This document shows, one piece after another, positions 28,790 to 38,631 of a DNA stretch of 44,363 bases. The notes beneath the pieces were generated by a model that made no database searches, had not been told where the DNA came from, and saw only the letters and a program-made list of their open reading frames with translations. Each line of letters opens with the position of its first letter. The first letter of the stretch is position 1. The DNA comes from Nitrosomonas sp. (GTDB lineage: Bacteria > Pseudomonadota > Gammaproteobacteria > Burkholderiales > Nitrosomonadaceae): assembly GCA_021774075.1 (NCBI GenBank), contig JAJFJK010000153.1, positions 1 to 44,363 of the forward strand, in the 5' to 3' direction. The translations under genes were made by a program, and so were the position numbers.

Positions 28790-31700
28790 ATGAAAAGATT
28801 TTCTCCTGAAGTAGTCTCAAAGCGTCTTGCTCATCTTCCCGTTCCGTCTTATATCGATGATTTGCCGGTCATTGCGAGACGTGAAGAAATTAAATGTGCC
28901 ATAAACGATAATCAAGTTGTCATTGTGTGTGGAGAAACCGGTTCCGGCAAGACCACGCAACTACCAAAAATCTGTCTGGAGCTTCAGCGTGGTGTGAATG
29001 GTTTGATTGGCCATACACAACCACGCAGAATAGCTGCACGTACGGTAGCAAACCGCATTGCGAGTGAATTAAATACACCATTGGGGCATAGCGTCGGTTA
29101 CAAAGTACGCTTCTCTGACCAAATCAGTGCCGACACGTATATTAAGCTCATGACGGATGGGATTTTGCTGGCTGAAACCCAGGGTGATCCGTTGTTGCAA
29201 GGTTATGACACGTTGATCATCGATGAAGCACATGAGCGCAGCCTGAATATTGATTTTTTATTGGGTTATATCAGCCAGATATTACCGCAGCGTCCAGACC
29301 TAAAGCTGATTATCACTTCTGCCACCATTGATGCGCAACGCTTCTCCAAACATTTTAATAACGCACCTGTGATTGAGGTGACAGGCCGGATGTACCCGGT
29401 TGAAATATGCTATAGGCCCACTGCCACAGAAGATGAAGATAACGATAGTCAACGTACGATTCTCAATGCGGTTGATGAAATAATACAACTTGGCGACGGC
29501 GATATACTGATTTTTCTACCGGGTGAACGTGAGATACGGGAGACAGCCGAATCTTTACGCAAGCATCATTTTGATCGTTTGCGGTCCGGCCTGTCGAGTG
29601 TGGAAATTTTACCGCTGTTTGCGCGTTTGTCGTTTGCCGACCAGGATCGTGTATTTAAACTGGGCCAAACCCGGCGCATCGTATTGGCTACTAATGTGGC
29701 TGAAACATCTTTGACGGTGCCAGGTATTCACTATGTGATTGATGCGGGTCGGGCGCGTATTATGCGCTACAGCTACCGCAATAAGGTGGAACAGTTACAA
29801 GTAGAAAAAATTTCACGTGCCTCAGCGAATCAAAGGGCAGGGCGCTGTGGGCGCATAGCCAGTGGTGTATGTTTCCGGCTGTATTCTGAAGAAGATTTTC
29901 AGGCACGAGCAGAATTCACTGATCCTGAAATTTTGCGATCTTCACTGGCTGCTGTCATTTTGCGTATGAAGTCATTGAAGATCGGTGACGTTGAGAATTT
30001 TCCTTTTTTGGAATCACCTTCACCGCGCATGGTTTCAGATGGTTATCAGTTGCTGGCAGAATTAGGCGCAATTAATGAGAAAAAGAATCTGACGCAGATT
30101 GGCTGGCGTCTGGCCAAATTTCCAATTGATCCCCGAGTCGCACGCATGATCTTGGCTGCAAAACATGAAAATTGCCTGCATGAAGTCCTGATTATCGCAT
30201 CTGCATTAAGTCTGCAAGATCCGCGTGACCGACCATTTGAACAACAAGCCGCTGCAGATCGGGCGCATCAAAAGTTTCAGGATGAACGTTCTGACTTTCT
30301 GAGTTATTTGAAATTGTGGGAATTCTTTCAAGAAATACTCAAGCATAAGAAATCGAACCGAAAGTTGGTTGCGCAGTGCCAAGAGAATTTTTTATCTTAT
30401 CGCCGGTTACGTGAATGGCGCGAAATTCATGGTCAGTTACATGTGTTAATTAAAGAGCTAGGGTTCAAACTTAATCAAATCCCAGCCGGTTATGATGAAA
30501 TTCATCGTGCATTATTGGCAGGTCTTTTGGGGAATATTGGTTTTAAAACGGAGAAGGATGGCGAATACTTGGGTGCACGAAGCATTAAGTTCTCTATTTT
30601 TCCCGGCTCGGTGTTGAAGAAAGGCAAAGCAAAATGGGTTGTTGCATCTGAACTGGTTGAAACTACTAAACTCTTTGGACGTTGCGCCGCCAAAATTGAT
30701 CCCGCGTGGATAGAAACGATAGCCGGCAACTTATGTAACAAACATTATTCTGACCCGCATTGGGAAAAGAAACGCGCACAAGTAACGGCGTATGAGCGTG
30801 TGACATTATATGGACTGACCGTCATGCCAAAACGCCGTGTGCATTACGGCAGTATCAATGCGCAGGAATCACGGGAAATTTTTATTCGTATGGCGCTGGT
30901 TGCCGGAGAGTATGTCACCAATGCAAAGTTTTTTGAACATAACAATGCATTGATCAAAGAGATCGAAGCCTTGGAGCATAAAACACGACGCCAGGATATA
31001 TTGGTCGATGAGCAAGAAATTTTTGCATTTTATGATGCCATTATTCCTGAAAATATTTTTAATGGTACGGGTTTTGAAAAATGGCGCAAACAGGCGGAGC
31101 AAGAAAATCTGCAATTGCTTTATCTCAAGCGGGAATACCTGATGCGCCATCAGGCGGATCACGCGACAGAAATACAATTCCCTGAAACCATGCAGACGGC
31201 AGATGGCAGTGCGTTGTCACTAACTTATCGTTTCGAGCCGGGTCATATGTTGGATGGCGTCACCGTCAGCGTCCCATTGCCATTGCTTAATCGACTGGAT
31301 GCAAAGCAATTTGATGTTTTGGTTCCAGGTTTGATTCGTGAGAAAGTAACTTGGTACCTAAAAGCACTTCCCAAACAAATACGCCGTATCTTAGTGCCAT
31401 TGCCAGAATCTGTAACTCAGTTCTTGCAAACTGAATCTGCAACAGGTCAAGTAGTTTCTTTGCACGATGCATTGGCCAAATTTATTTTACGCAAAACGTC
31501 AATTTCCATTCCGGCAGACACCTGGGCGGATAAGGGAATTCCCGCCCATTTGCTTATGAATATCAGGGTCATTGATGATGAAGGCCATGAACTGGCATCA
31601 AGTCGTAATCTTGAGGCATTGCAAATGGAGCTGGGGAGGGCAGCACAATTGACTTTTGCAAACACAGATTGCGTAGAAGAGAAATTGGATATCGAACGGG

Positions 31701-32551
31701 ACAATATCAGAAGTTGGGATTTTGGTGATTTGCCGGATGAAATCACATTTACGCGTAATCGCCAGAAGCTTACAGGCTACCCCGCGCTTGTTGATCAGCA
31801 AGAAAGTGTCTCTATCCGTTTATTTGATACCGCCGAAGCGTCACAGATTGCCATGCGTGAAGGTTTAAGGCGCTTATTGTGTTTTGAACTGAAAGACAGA
31901 ATGAAGCAACTGGACAAGAACCTGCCCGGATTAAAGCAAGCGGCCTTGCAACTGGCTTCACTGATGAATCCCGGTGATCTCAAACAAGATATGCTGCATG
32001 CCATTACTGTTCGCGCATTTATAAGTGAAGCAAGCCTGCCAAGAAATGAAGCGGCATTTTCCGCCCATAAACAGCAATCCCGTATACGCTTATCAATTGC
32101 AATTGAAGAAGTTTCCAGTTTAATACAGGCCATTGGCAATGAATATCAGAACCTGACTAAAGCATTATCCAATGTGGCGAATAGTACGATAAAAATCGCA
32201 TTAACAAACCAACTAAGCCATCTGGTTTATAGCGGTTTTCTGGGTCATACGGAATGGGTCTATTTACAACACATACCACGCTATTTAAAAGGTATGGCTA
32301 TGCGCATGACGAAGTTCTCGGCTAACCCTGAACGAGTTCAGCGCCATACTGAAGAAATTGCCATGCTATGGAATAACTATTTGCAACGTATGGAAAAACA
32401 TCAAAAGATGGGTATTGACGACCCTAAACTAACTGAATTTCGCTGGCAAATTGAGGAATTACGCGTATCACTGTTTGCGCAAGAATTAAAAACACCACGC
32501 CCGGTTTCAATTAAACGATTACAGAAATTATGGGAACAGGTGAGAGAGTAG
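28790..32551 (+). CDS. hrpA: ATP-dependent RNA helicase HrpA
   Basis: The 1253-residue DEAH-box helicase has Walker A GETGSGKT (48-55), DEAH (145-148), SAT (177-179) and QRAGRCGR in motif VI, followed by winged-helix/ratchet, OB-fold and the long HrpA-specific C-terminal region. Length matches HrpA and not the shorter HrpB. HrpA acts on mRNA and has been linked to rescue of collided ribosomes. The ATG at 28790 has no Shine-Dalgarno, and the 12 bases before it are the edge of MITE-like copy B. A second copy follows 28 bp after its stop, so the gene is bracketed by the element. Confidence 0.96.
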   Translation: MKRFSPEVVSKRLAHLPVPSYIDDLPVIARREEIKCAINDNQVVIVCGETGSGKTTQLPKICLELQRGVNGLIGHTQPRRIAARTVANRIASELNTPLGHSVGYKVRFSDQISADTYIKLMTDGILLAETQGDPLLQGYDTLIIDEAHERSLNIDFLLGYISQILPQRPDLKLIITSATIDAQRFSKHFNNAPVIEVTGRMYPVEICYRPTATEDEDNDSQRTILNAVDEIIQLGDGDILIFLPGEREIRETAESLRKHHFDRLRSGLSSVEILPLFARLSFADQDRVFKLGQTRRIVLATNVAETSLTVPGIHYVIDAGRARIMRYSYRNKVEQLQVEKISRASANQRAGRCGRIASGVCFRLYSEEDFQARAEFTDPEILRSSLAAVILRMKSLKIGDVENFPFLESPSPRMVSDGYQLLAELGAINEKKNLTQIGWRLAKFPIDPRVARMILAAKHENCLHEVLIIASALSLQDPRDRPFEQQAAADRAHQKFQDERSDFLSYLKLWEFFQEILKHKKSNRKLVAQCQENFLSYRRLREWREIHGQLHVLIKELGFKLNQIPAGYDEIHRALLAGLLGNIGFKTEKDGEYLGARSIKFSIFPGSVLKKGKAKWVVASELVETTKLFGRCAAKIDPAWIETIAGNLCNKHYSDPHWEKKRAQVTAYERVTLYGLTVMPKRRVHYGSINAQESREIFIRMALVAGEYVTNAKFFEHNNALIKEIEALEHKTRRQDILVDEQEIFAFYDAIIPENIFNGTGFEKWRKQAEQENLQLLYLKREYLMRHQADHATEIQFPETMQTADGSALSLTYRFEPGHMLDGVTVSVPLPLLNRLDAKQFDVLVPGLIREKVTWYLKALPKQIRRILVPLPESVTQFLQTESATGQVVSLHDALAKFILRKTSISIPADTWADKGIPAHLLMNIRVIDDEGHELASSRNLEALQMELGRAAQLTFANTDCVEEKLDIERDNIRSWDFGDLPDEITFTRNRQKLTGYPALVDQQESVSIRLFDTAEASQIAMREGLRRLLCFELKDRMKQLDKNLPGLKQAALQLASLMNPGDLKQDMLHAITVRAFISEASLPRNEAAFSAHKQQSRIRLSIAIEEVSSLIQAIGNEYQNLTKALSNVANSTIKIALTNQLSHLVYSGFLGHTEWVYLQHIPRYLKGMAMRMTKFSANPERVQRHTEEIAMLWNNYLQRMEKHQKMGIDDPKLTEFRWQIEELRVSLFAQELKTPRPVSIKRLQKLWEQVRE

Positions 32552-32579
32552 TGCAATTGATTTTCATGATAACAATCAA

Positions 32580-32720
32580 GGGCACTTCTAAAAATCCAGA
32601 TTTCATCCCAACTGCTGTGTTACAGAAAAAATTTATTGCTTACATATCAAACGTATGCTGCGCTGTAAGATTTTTTCTGCGCCTTGCATTTGGGCGAACT
32701 CTGAATTTTTAGAAGCGCCC
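32580..32720 (+). mobile_element. MITE-like element, copy C
   Basis: 141 bp with ends GGGCACTTCTAAAAATCCAG and CTGAATTTTTAGAAGCGCCC, flanked by TCAA on both sides (32576-32579 and 32721-32724). It lies between the convergent ends of hrpA and the diguanylate cyclase gene. Confidence 0.92.
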
Positions 32721-32757
32721 TCAATTGTGAACTGAACCGTTACACAAGTAATCAGGC

Positions 32758-34821
32758 TTATTCGGGAATATCAGACCGAGATACACTTCGGTTTCGTCCC
32801 TGTCTCTTTGCATAGTAGAGTGCTTCATCTGCTGTCTTTATCAGTTGGTCTGGTGTATCACCTGCATGCGGAATCATGCTGGCTACACCAGCACTAATGG
32901 TGACAACATTAAAATCTTCTATTACAGGTATTTCTTCATGTGGGATCTTCATTTTAGCGACATCGATACAGATTTGTTCAGCGATTTTTGAGGCGGCTAT
33001 CTCATCCGTATCACTGAGAATAATGGCAAACTCCTCACCACCATAGCGTGCTGACAGGTCGCCTGGCCGACGAGTGTAATTTTTACGCAATAAAATATTC
33101 GCGACACGCTTTAGGCAAGAATCTCCTGCAAGATGTCCGTAACAATCGTTATAATTTTTGAAATAATCTATATCGAGCATGATCAAAGAAATAGGGTCGC
33201 CACTGCGCAAGCTACGATTCCACTCCGCTTGGAGATGCTCGTCGAAGGCCCGCCGATTGGCAACACCGGTCAAGCCGTCCCTCACCGCTATTTCATTAAG
33301 TCTCTGGTTTTTTTCCTCAAGCTCCATATTGGATAATCTAAGTGCTTCTTGAATCTGTTTACGTTCGGAGATATCAAGAAAGCTCACTACGGAACCGACA
33401 AGCTTCCCCTCATGCATAACAGGATACGACCAATATTCAACCGGAAAGCTGGTGCCATCCTTGCGCCACAGTTTCTCGCTATCACAATGCACGCTCTTTC
33501 CTGTTTGAAATGCAGCATAGATTTGATATTCTGTTTCGGGATGTTGCTTCTCGTCGGAGTGAGGATCATGGGACAACTTATACATATTTTGACCAAGCAG
33601 ATCTTCTTTTCGCTCATACCCTAGCATTTTCAGGCATGAAGTATTGCAAAATGTGCAAATACCTTCAAGATCTACACCGTAGATCGCTTCGGCCGTGGAA
33701 GCCAACAGATTATTTATCTGTTCCTGGCTTGTGTCCAATTGTCTACGACTAACAATAAATACCAACGTTAGAAACACGATCAAAAAAGCAACAATTGCGG
33801 AAAAGATGATTAATACACCACGGAAAATTTTTAAAAAACTATAGGCTTCAGAATAATCGACTTCTGTAGCTATGCCGAAGTTAAGGTCTTCATCCCAGAG
33901 CCAAACGCCAACAACCGGTACACCACGATAATCATTATATCCTTCCAAGTTATATGTAACGCCACCAGACAAGGCACTCTCTGCCATAAATGTCAAAGAT
34001 CTTTCTTTTATGCTACCTGCCAAGTTTACATTGGGTTCGCGTAACATGATGTTTAGAATATCTCTTTGTTCAGGAGCAATTAAACCGATTTGCCGCAGGT
34101 CGTCAACAAAGCGGCTCTCACTAATAAGATAGGCATTTTCATTAAAAGCATAAGTTTCACCTGTCTCCCCGATCCTTCCGCGATGGAATATTTTCGAGAA
34201 TGCCTCAGTTGGATTGATGCGGAAGGTCAGAATGGCGATGTTCTTGCCAGATTCGTCTTTTATCGGAGCACCCACAAACATGGTCGGCTCTCCTGCACGT
34301 AGTTTACCGCTGACTCCAGGTAAGGGAATATCCGATTGAATCGGCAAACTAAAAATAGCCCCACCGGACCACGCCTTCTCTAAAACACCGTCTTGTCCGG
34401 TCAAGAGATTAATATCACCAAGATTTTCATCACGCAGCGATGCGTAATTGATATTGTCGGTACCGATAATAAAAAATCCATAGAAATTTTCATGTGAGAG
34501 AAAGGGGGAAATCTCTTGACGCAATGCAGCCTGGATCGGTGATTCCGTCAATGCAACACGATTGGCAGGAAGTTTAAGTATTTCTTTGGTGAATTCTCTT
34601 ATATTGGGATGCTCCGCCCATCTTGTTACATCTTCCCGAATGTCAACAGACCACTTTTTAATAGCTTCGTGAGATGTCTGCAGGACCGTGTCCAATGATT
34701 TCTTGTATTCGTATTTGACCTCAGACTGGATTTTTAAATAGGCCAACCACGTAGTACACACCAAAACAACAAGAACAAAAAAAGATGTGGCATAAACAAG
34801 GCGGTTATCTCGAGAAAACAT
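32758..34821 (-). CDS. Membrane diguanylate cyclase (Cache-PAS-GGDEF)
   Basis: The 687-residue protein has a membrane helix at 9-28, a large periplasmic dCache-like sensor (about 30-333, with GETGETYAFNENAYLISESR), a second helix (334-358), a PAS domain (about 370-490) and a GGDEF domain (about 515-680). The active-site motif is GGEEF (594-598). The inhibitory I-site RPGD (585-588) stands five residues before it, the canonical spacing, so product feedback is likely. It makes cyclic di-GMP in response to an unknown periplasmic ligand. It is monocistronic, convergent with hrpA. Confidence 0.93.
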   Translation of the reverse strand: MFSRDNRLVYATSFFVLVVLVCTTWLAYLKIQSEVKYEYKKSLDTVLQTSHEAIKKWSVDIREDVTRWAEHPNIREFTKEILKLPANRVALTESPIQAALRQEISPFLSHENFYGFFIIGTDNINYASLRDENLGDINLLTGQDGVLEKAWSGGAIFSLPIQSDIPLPGVSGKLRAGEPTMFVGAPIKDESGKNIAILTFRINPTEAFSKIFHRGRIGETGETYAFNENAYLISESRFVDDLRQIGLIAPEQRDILNIMLREPNVNLAGSIKERSLTFMAESALSGGVTYNLEGYNDYRGVPVVGVWLWDEDLNFGIATEVDYSEAYSFLKIFRGVLIIFSAIVAFLIVFLTLVFIVSRRQLDTSQEQINNLLASTAEAIYGVDLEGICTFCNTSCLKMLGYERKEDLLGQNMYKLSHDPHSDEKQHPETEYQIYAAFQTGKSVHCDSEKLWRKDGTSFPVEYWSYPVMHEGKLVGSVVSFLDISERKQIQEALRLSNMELEEKNQRLNEIAVRDGLTGVANRRAFDEHLQAEWNRSLRSGDPISLIMLDIDYFKNYNDCYGHLAGDSCLKRVANILLRKNYTRRPGDLSARYGGEEFAIILSDTDEIAASKIAEQICIDVAKMKIPHEEIPVIEDFNVVTISAGVASMIPHAGDTPDQLIKTADEALYYAKRQGRNRSVSRSDIPE

Positions 34822-35464
34822 ACAAGAGGATTTCGCTATTTTGAAAGCACATTAAACAAGTGTAGCATGCGCTACCTTAGGCGTCTGTCGGATAGGGAAA
34901 GAATCAATAAAGCAAATGGGGGCTTGGTGTTAAATTACAAGCAAAATGTATTTGTATTCCCGCTTATGTTCAAGTTACAGCATGATCATACTGTTTATTT
35001 CCCGCTTACTTCCCAAGAATTCCTTAAAATCACCAAAGTCCGACAGACTCCTGGATTCATCAGTTGATCATGCCATGGCGCTTCATTAAACAGGTAAGGC
35101 CTAAGTCTTTTTCATCATTTCAGGCTCTTGTTCTCTTACAGTTTAATACTAATACACCGACTACTTGGCTGGGATTTGGCTTGCTAGGAGGCTGTCCGAG
35201 AATAATAATCGTAGCGAGGGAAAGCCATTTTGAGGCAGATTTTTTGATCATTTGAGGCGCATAGTTATTCTATTTAACGAAAATTATCGGGAAATATGAC
35301 CAAAATGGCTTTTCCGCATTAGATTATTTTATTCCCGGGCAGCCTCCTAGTGAAACATTCAGGTCAGGAAAGACTAAAAATATTGTCTTGAAAGCCAATA
35401 TTGACCAACATCTTAAGACAATCTGGATTAAAATTGACGTCCTTTATCAATTCCACTTGGTAAC
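34822..35464. other. 643-bp gap between the cyclase gene and mlaF
   Basis: It must hold divergent promoters for both flanking genes. Two short open frames (34867-35067, 35064-35255) have no recognisable content and no good ribosome site and were not called. The recognisable feature is the CTAG-flanked inverted-repeat element at 35188-35346. A 17-bp stretch at 35151-35167 resembles the end of the repeat at 12080. Confidence 0.5.
35188..35346. mobile_element. MITE-like element flanked by CTAG
   Basis: 159 bp whose ends, GAGGCTGTCCGAGAATAATA and TATTCCCGGGCAGCCTC, are inverted repeats. With small gaps the match runs about 45 bases inward, through AAAGCCATTTT (35220s) and AAAATGGCTTTT (35312s). 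CTAG lies directly on both sides (35184-35187, 35347-35350), a likely 4-bp target duplication. No coding capacity; probably mobilised by a transposase elsewhere. It is unrelated in sequence to the four 141-bp elements. Confidence 0.8.
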
Positions 35465-36277
35465 ATGCCATCAGAAAACTTGATCGAGATTAGCGATCTG
35501 AATTTTTCCTATAATACGCATTCCATTCTGAAAGGCATCAATATGACCATGCCGCGCGGCAAGGTGATTGCTATTATGGGCGGTAGCGGGTCGGGTAAAA
35601 CAACTTTGCTGAGATTGATCAGCGGCGCAATAAACCCGTCATCAGGCTATGTTAAAGTTGCGGGTCAGGTTGTGCATGAACTTGATCGTGATGCACTTTT
35701 CAAAATGCGTCGCAAGATGGGCATGTTATTTCAGTTTGGCGCTTTATTCACAGATTTATCTGTGTTTGATAATGTAGCATTCCAAATGCGCGAACATACT
35801 GATTTACCGGAGTCCATGATTCGTGATTTGGTGTTGCTAAAATTGCATGCGGTTGGTTTGCGCGGTGCGCATAATTTAATGCCGAATGAATTATCTGGCG
35901 GTATGGCACGACGTGTCGCATTGGCACGTTCAATCGCACTGGACCCGATGCTCATTATGTATGACGAACCTTTCACTGGTCTTGATCCAATCTCTCTGAG
36001 TGTCATTGGCAGTCTGATTCGCCGCCTCACCGATGCGCTCGGCATGACATCCATTGTGGTGACACATGATGTGCAGGAATCGTTAAAAATTGTGGATTAT
36101 GTTTATTTCATTGCAGATGGTGTGATTGCAGCGCAAGGTACGCCACAAGAAGTCAGTGCGTCAGTTGCGCCTTTTGTGCATCAGTTTGTACATGGCAAAG
36201 AAGATGGCCCCGTACCATTCCATTATCCTGCCCAGGCGTATATAAAAGACCTTAATCTGGAGGGCGATTTTGCGTAG
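35465..36277 (+). CDS. mlaF: Phospholipid-transport ABC ATPase MlaF
   Basis: The 270-residue ATPase has Walker A GGSGSGKT (39-46), signature LSGGMARRVALARS, Walker B LIMYDEPFTGLDP and the switch His in VVTHDVQES. With MlaE, MlaD and MlaB it forms the inner-membrane complex that moves phospholipids between inner and outer membrane to keep outer-leaflet asymmetry. It is the first gene of mlaFEDCB and overlaps mlaE by eight bases. The promoter should lie in the 115 bp between the CTAG-flanked element and the ATG. Confidence 0.95.
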   Translation: MPSENLIEISDLNFSYNTHSILKGINMTMPRGKVIAIMGGSGSGKTTLLRLISGAINPSSGYVKVAGQVVHELDRDALFKMRRKMGMLFQFGALFTDLSVFDNVAFQMREHTDLPESMIRDLVLLKLHAVGLRGAHNLMPNELSGGMARRVALARSIALDPMLIMYDEPFTGLDPISLSVIGSLIRRLTDALGMTSIVVTHDVQESLKIVDYVYFIADGVIAAQGTPQEVSASVAPFVHQFVHGKEDGPVPFHYPAQAYIKDLNLEGDFA

Positions 36278-37067
36278 AAGCATTGTAGCCAACATACAAG
36301 ATATTGGTCATCGTGTTATAGAGAGTGTTTGGCGACTTGGACATGCCAGTCGCTTTTTTATATTGGTGCTATTAAAATCAGGCACCTGTTTGCGTCGCTT
36401 TGGTCTGGTTATGCGTGAGCTGTATTATACGGGTGTGCTATCACTGATTATTATTGTGGTATCAGGGCTCTTTGTTGGCATGGTTTTGGGTCTGCAAGGC
36501 TATGAAACATTGCAAAAATATGGGTCGGAGTCGGCAGTAGGCACCTTGGTGGCGTTATCATTAGTGCGCGAACTTGGGCCGGTTGTTGCAGCATTGTTAT
36601 TTGCCAGTCGTGCCGGTTCTGCGATTACCGCAGAAATTGGTTTGATGAAGGCCACCGAGCAATTAGCGGCAATGGGTATGATGGCCGTTGATCCAATCGC
36701 ACGTGTTGTGGCGCCGCGTTTTTGGGCTGGCGTGATTTCCATGCCGTTATTGGCAGCCATGTTTTCTGTAATGGGCGTATTTGGCGGTTATTTGGTAGCC
36801 GTTGTTTTTATTGGTGTTGATGCAGGATCATTCTGGTCACAAATGCAAAGCAATGTTGATTTTAGATTTGATATTATGAACGGTTTTATTAAAAGTTGTT
36901 TTTTTGGTGTGGCTGTGACTGCTATTGCTGTTTATGAGGGTTATGATGCACCACCCACTGCGGAAGGTGTTTCTGGCGCAACGACTCGTACAGTGGTGAC
37001 TTCAGCGTTGGTAATTTTAGGGCTTGATTTTATTTTGACCGCTTTTATGTTTAGAGGGGTAGGTTAA
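36270..37067 (+). CDS. mlaE: Phospholipid-transport permease MlaE
   Basis: The 265-residue integral membrane protein has the MlaE/YrbE signature region (LVRELGPVVAALLFASRAGSAITAEIG split over the coupling helix, KATEQLAAMGMMAVDP) and five to six membrane segments. It is the permease partner of MlaF. The start is TTG at 36270 inside the end of mlaF, supported by GGAGGG (36259-36264) with a five-base spacer. Its stop shares one base with the mlaD start (TAATG). Confidence 0.95.
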   Translation: MRRSIVANIQDIGHRVIESVWRLGHASRFFILVLLKSGTCLRRFGLVMRELYYTGVLSLIIIVVSGLFVGMVLGLQGYETLQKYGSESAVGTLVALSLVRELGPVVAALLFASRAGSAITAEIGLMKATEQLAAMGMMAVDPIARVVAPRFWAGVISMPLLAAMFSVMGVFGGYLVAVVFIGVDAGSFWSQMQSNVDFRFDIMNGFIKSCFFGVAVTAIAVYEGYDAPPTAEGVSGATTRTVVTSALVILGLDFILTAFMFRGVG

Positions 37068-37534
37068 TGCAGCGGACAACAATGGATTTGTGGGTAGGAC
37101 TTTTTGTTCTGACAGGAATTATAGCGTTAATGATTTTAAGCCTCAAAGTAGGTAATTTAAGCACCTACGGTACAGCGCAAAGTTATGTCATAACGGGAAA
37201 TTTTGAGAATATTGGTGGTTTAAAGGTGCGTGCACCTGTAAAGGCTTCTGGTGTAGTCGTTGGGCGTGTGTCTGACATACAATTTAGTATGCAGACATAC
37301 GATGCCATTGTTTCCCTGAACATGGATAGCAGCTACCAATTTCCAAAAGACACATTTGCTAGTATCTTAACCTCCGGTTTATTGGGAGAACAATATATCG
37401 GCCTGGCAGCAGGTGGTGATGAGCAAATGCTAAAGGAAGGGGATGCGATAATGAAAACAAATTCTGCCGTGGTTCTGGAAGAAATGATCGGGCGTTTTTT
37501 GTTTGATAAGGCTGCCGATGATGATGCTTTCTGA
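37067..37534 (+). CDS. mlaD: Phospholipid-binding MCE protein MlaD
   Basis: The 155-residue protein has one N-terminal membrane helix (about 9-25) and a single MCE domain (about 38-117) with VRAPVKASGVVVGRVSDI and GLLGEQYIGL. MlaD forms a hexameric ring in the periplasm that carries lipid between MlaE and MlaC. It is slightly shorter than the E. coli protein at its C-terminus, but the domain is complete. The ATG is coupled to mlaE by TAATG. Confidence 0.95.
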   Translation: MQRTTMDLWVGLFVLTGIIALMILSLKVGNLSTYGTAQSYVITGNFENIGGLKVRAPVKASGVVVGRVSDIQFSMQTYDAIVSLNMDSSYQFPKDTFASILTSGLLGEQYIGLAAGGDEQMLKEGDAIMKTNSAVVLEEMIGRFLFDKAADDDAF

Positions 37535-37619
37535 TGATGCGGGTATCTGTCAATTTTAATTTTTGTTATTATGTGCTTACGGGAACACCGATTAATTTAT
37601 GAAGAAAGATGAGGAAACG

Positions 37620-38237
37620 ATGAAAAGATTTTTTGGAGTAATTCTGTTATTGGCTTCTTTTTTATTAGTGTTCCCAGCGTGGTCGATGGAAAACGCGCCT
37701 GACAGACTTGTTGAAAAGACAGTGCGAGAAGTGCTGGAAATTATTGAAACAGATGAGTTTGTTAAAGGCGGAGACAGGGAAAGAATTTTTGATCTGGTTG
37801 AGAGTAAAATACTGCCGCATTTTAATTTTACACGCATGACGCAACTTGCAATGGGGCGTCACTGGTCACAAGCGAATGCCGACCAGCAAAATGAAATCGT
37901 TAACGAATTCCGTACTTTATTGGTGCGAACATACTCCAATGCTTTATCAACTTATCGTGATGAAACGGTACAAGTTAACCCACTTTCAGAATTGGGGGAT
38001 CGTGTTGATGCCACAGTCCGGACAATGGTGATACAAGGCAGTGGAAGACAGCCTGTGCCGATTGACTATAGTATGGAAAAAAAACCTGAAGGCTGGAAGG
38101 TTTATGACGTAACTGTGGCGGGCGTTAGCCTTGTCACAAACTACCGTGGGTCATTTAACAGCCAAATTCGCAGAGGTGGCGTTGAGGGATTGATTAAAAC
38201 GTTAGCGGATAAGAATAAATCGCTTGAAGGCAATTAG
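37620..38237 (+). CDS. mlaC: Periplasmic phospholipid carrier MlaC
   Basis: About 205 residues from ATG 37620, preferred over 37599 because GAGG lies five bases before it and the signal peptide then starts directly (MKRFFGVILLLASFLLVFPA). The mature part matches MlaC (Tol2/Ttg2D family): ILPHFNFTRMTQLAMGRHW, FRTLLVRTYSNALSTY, WKVYDVTVAGVSLVTNYR. It shuttles phospholipid between the MlaA complex in the outer membrane and MlaFEDB. It is followed by mlaB after 33 bp. Confidence 0.94.
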   Translation: MKRFFGVILLLASFLLVFPAWSMENAPDRLVEKTVREVLEIIETDEFVKGGDRERIFDLVESKILPHFNFTRMTQLAMGRHWSQANADQQNEIVNEFRTLLVRTYSNALSTYRDETVQVNPLSELGDRVDATVRTMVIQGSGRQPVPIDYSMEKKPEGWKVYDVTVAGVSLVTNYRGSFNSQIRRGGVEGLIKTLADKNKSLEGN

Positions 38238-38270
38238 TCTGACCATAAACATGTTTTTTAGGAAACTTTA

Positions 38271-38573
38271 ATGCTGCACCGGGATGGCAATAAGCTTGTC
38301 GTACAAGGGCCTGTTACTATTGACAATGTTGTGGAAATAACACAACGAGGTGCCGCTTTGCTTGATGAGAACAATTTGATTGTTGACCTGAAGAATGTGA
38401 CGGAAGTTGATTCTGCGATTGTCAGCATGCTGCTTGAATGGTTGCGTAACGCACGCAATAAAAATCACCAATTACAATTTGTTCATGTGCCACAAAATCT
38501 CATTAGTTTGATTCAATTATATGGCGTTGCAGAATTAATTCCGCTTTCTGTCGATAATCAGCAATTAAATTGA
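38271..38573 (+). CDS. mlaB: STAS-domain protein MlaB
   Basis: The 100-residue protein is a lone STAS domain (VQGPVTIDNVVEITQRGAAL, VDLKNVTEVDSAIVSMLLEW, where the Ser after the Asp is the conserved STAS position). In the Mla complex MlaB binds MlaF and supports its assembly and activity. Its place between mlaC and further transporter genes and the AGGA before its ATG fit this. The sequence alone would not separate it from other STAS proteins; the operon does. Confidence 0.9.
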   Translation: MLHRDGNKLVVQGPVTIDNVVEITQRGAALLDENNLIVDLKNVTEVDSAIVSMLLEWLRNARNKNHQLQFVHVPQNLISLIQLYGVAELIPLSVDNQQLN

Positions 38574-38631
38574 TTATCGATTATCCTGTCGTTCTTGATG
38601 ATTGTTTCATCACTTTTTATTTGTTTGTTTG

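Noticed and set aside
34867..35255. Two short plus-strand frames upstream of mlaF
   Set aside because: No ribosome sites or protein-like features; the second runs into the CTAG-flanked element.
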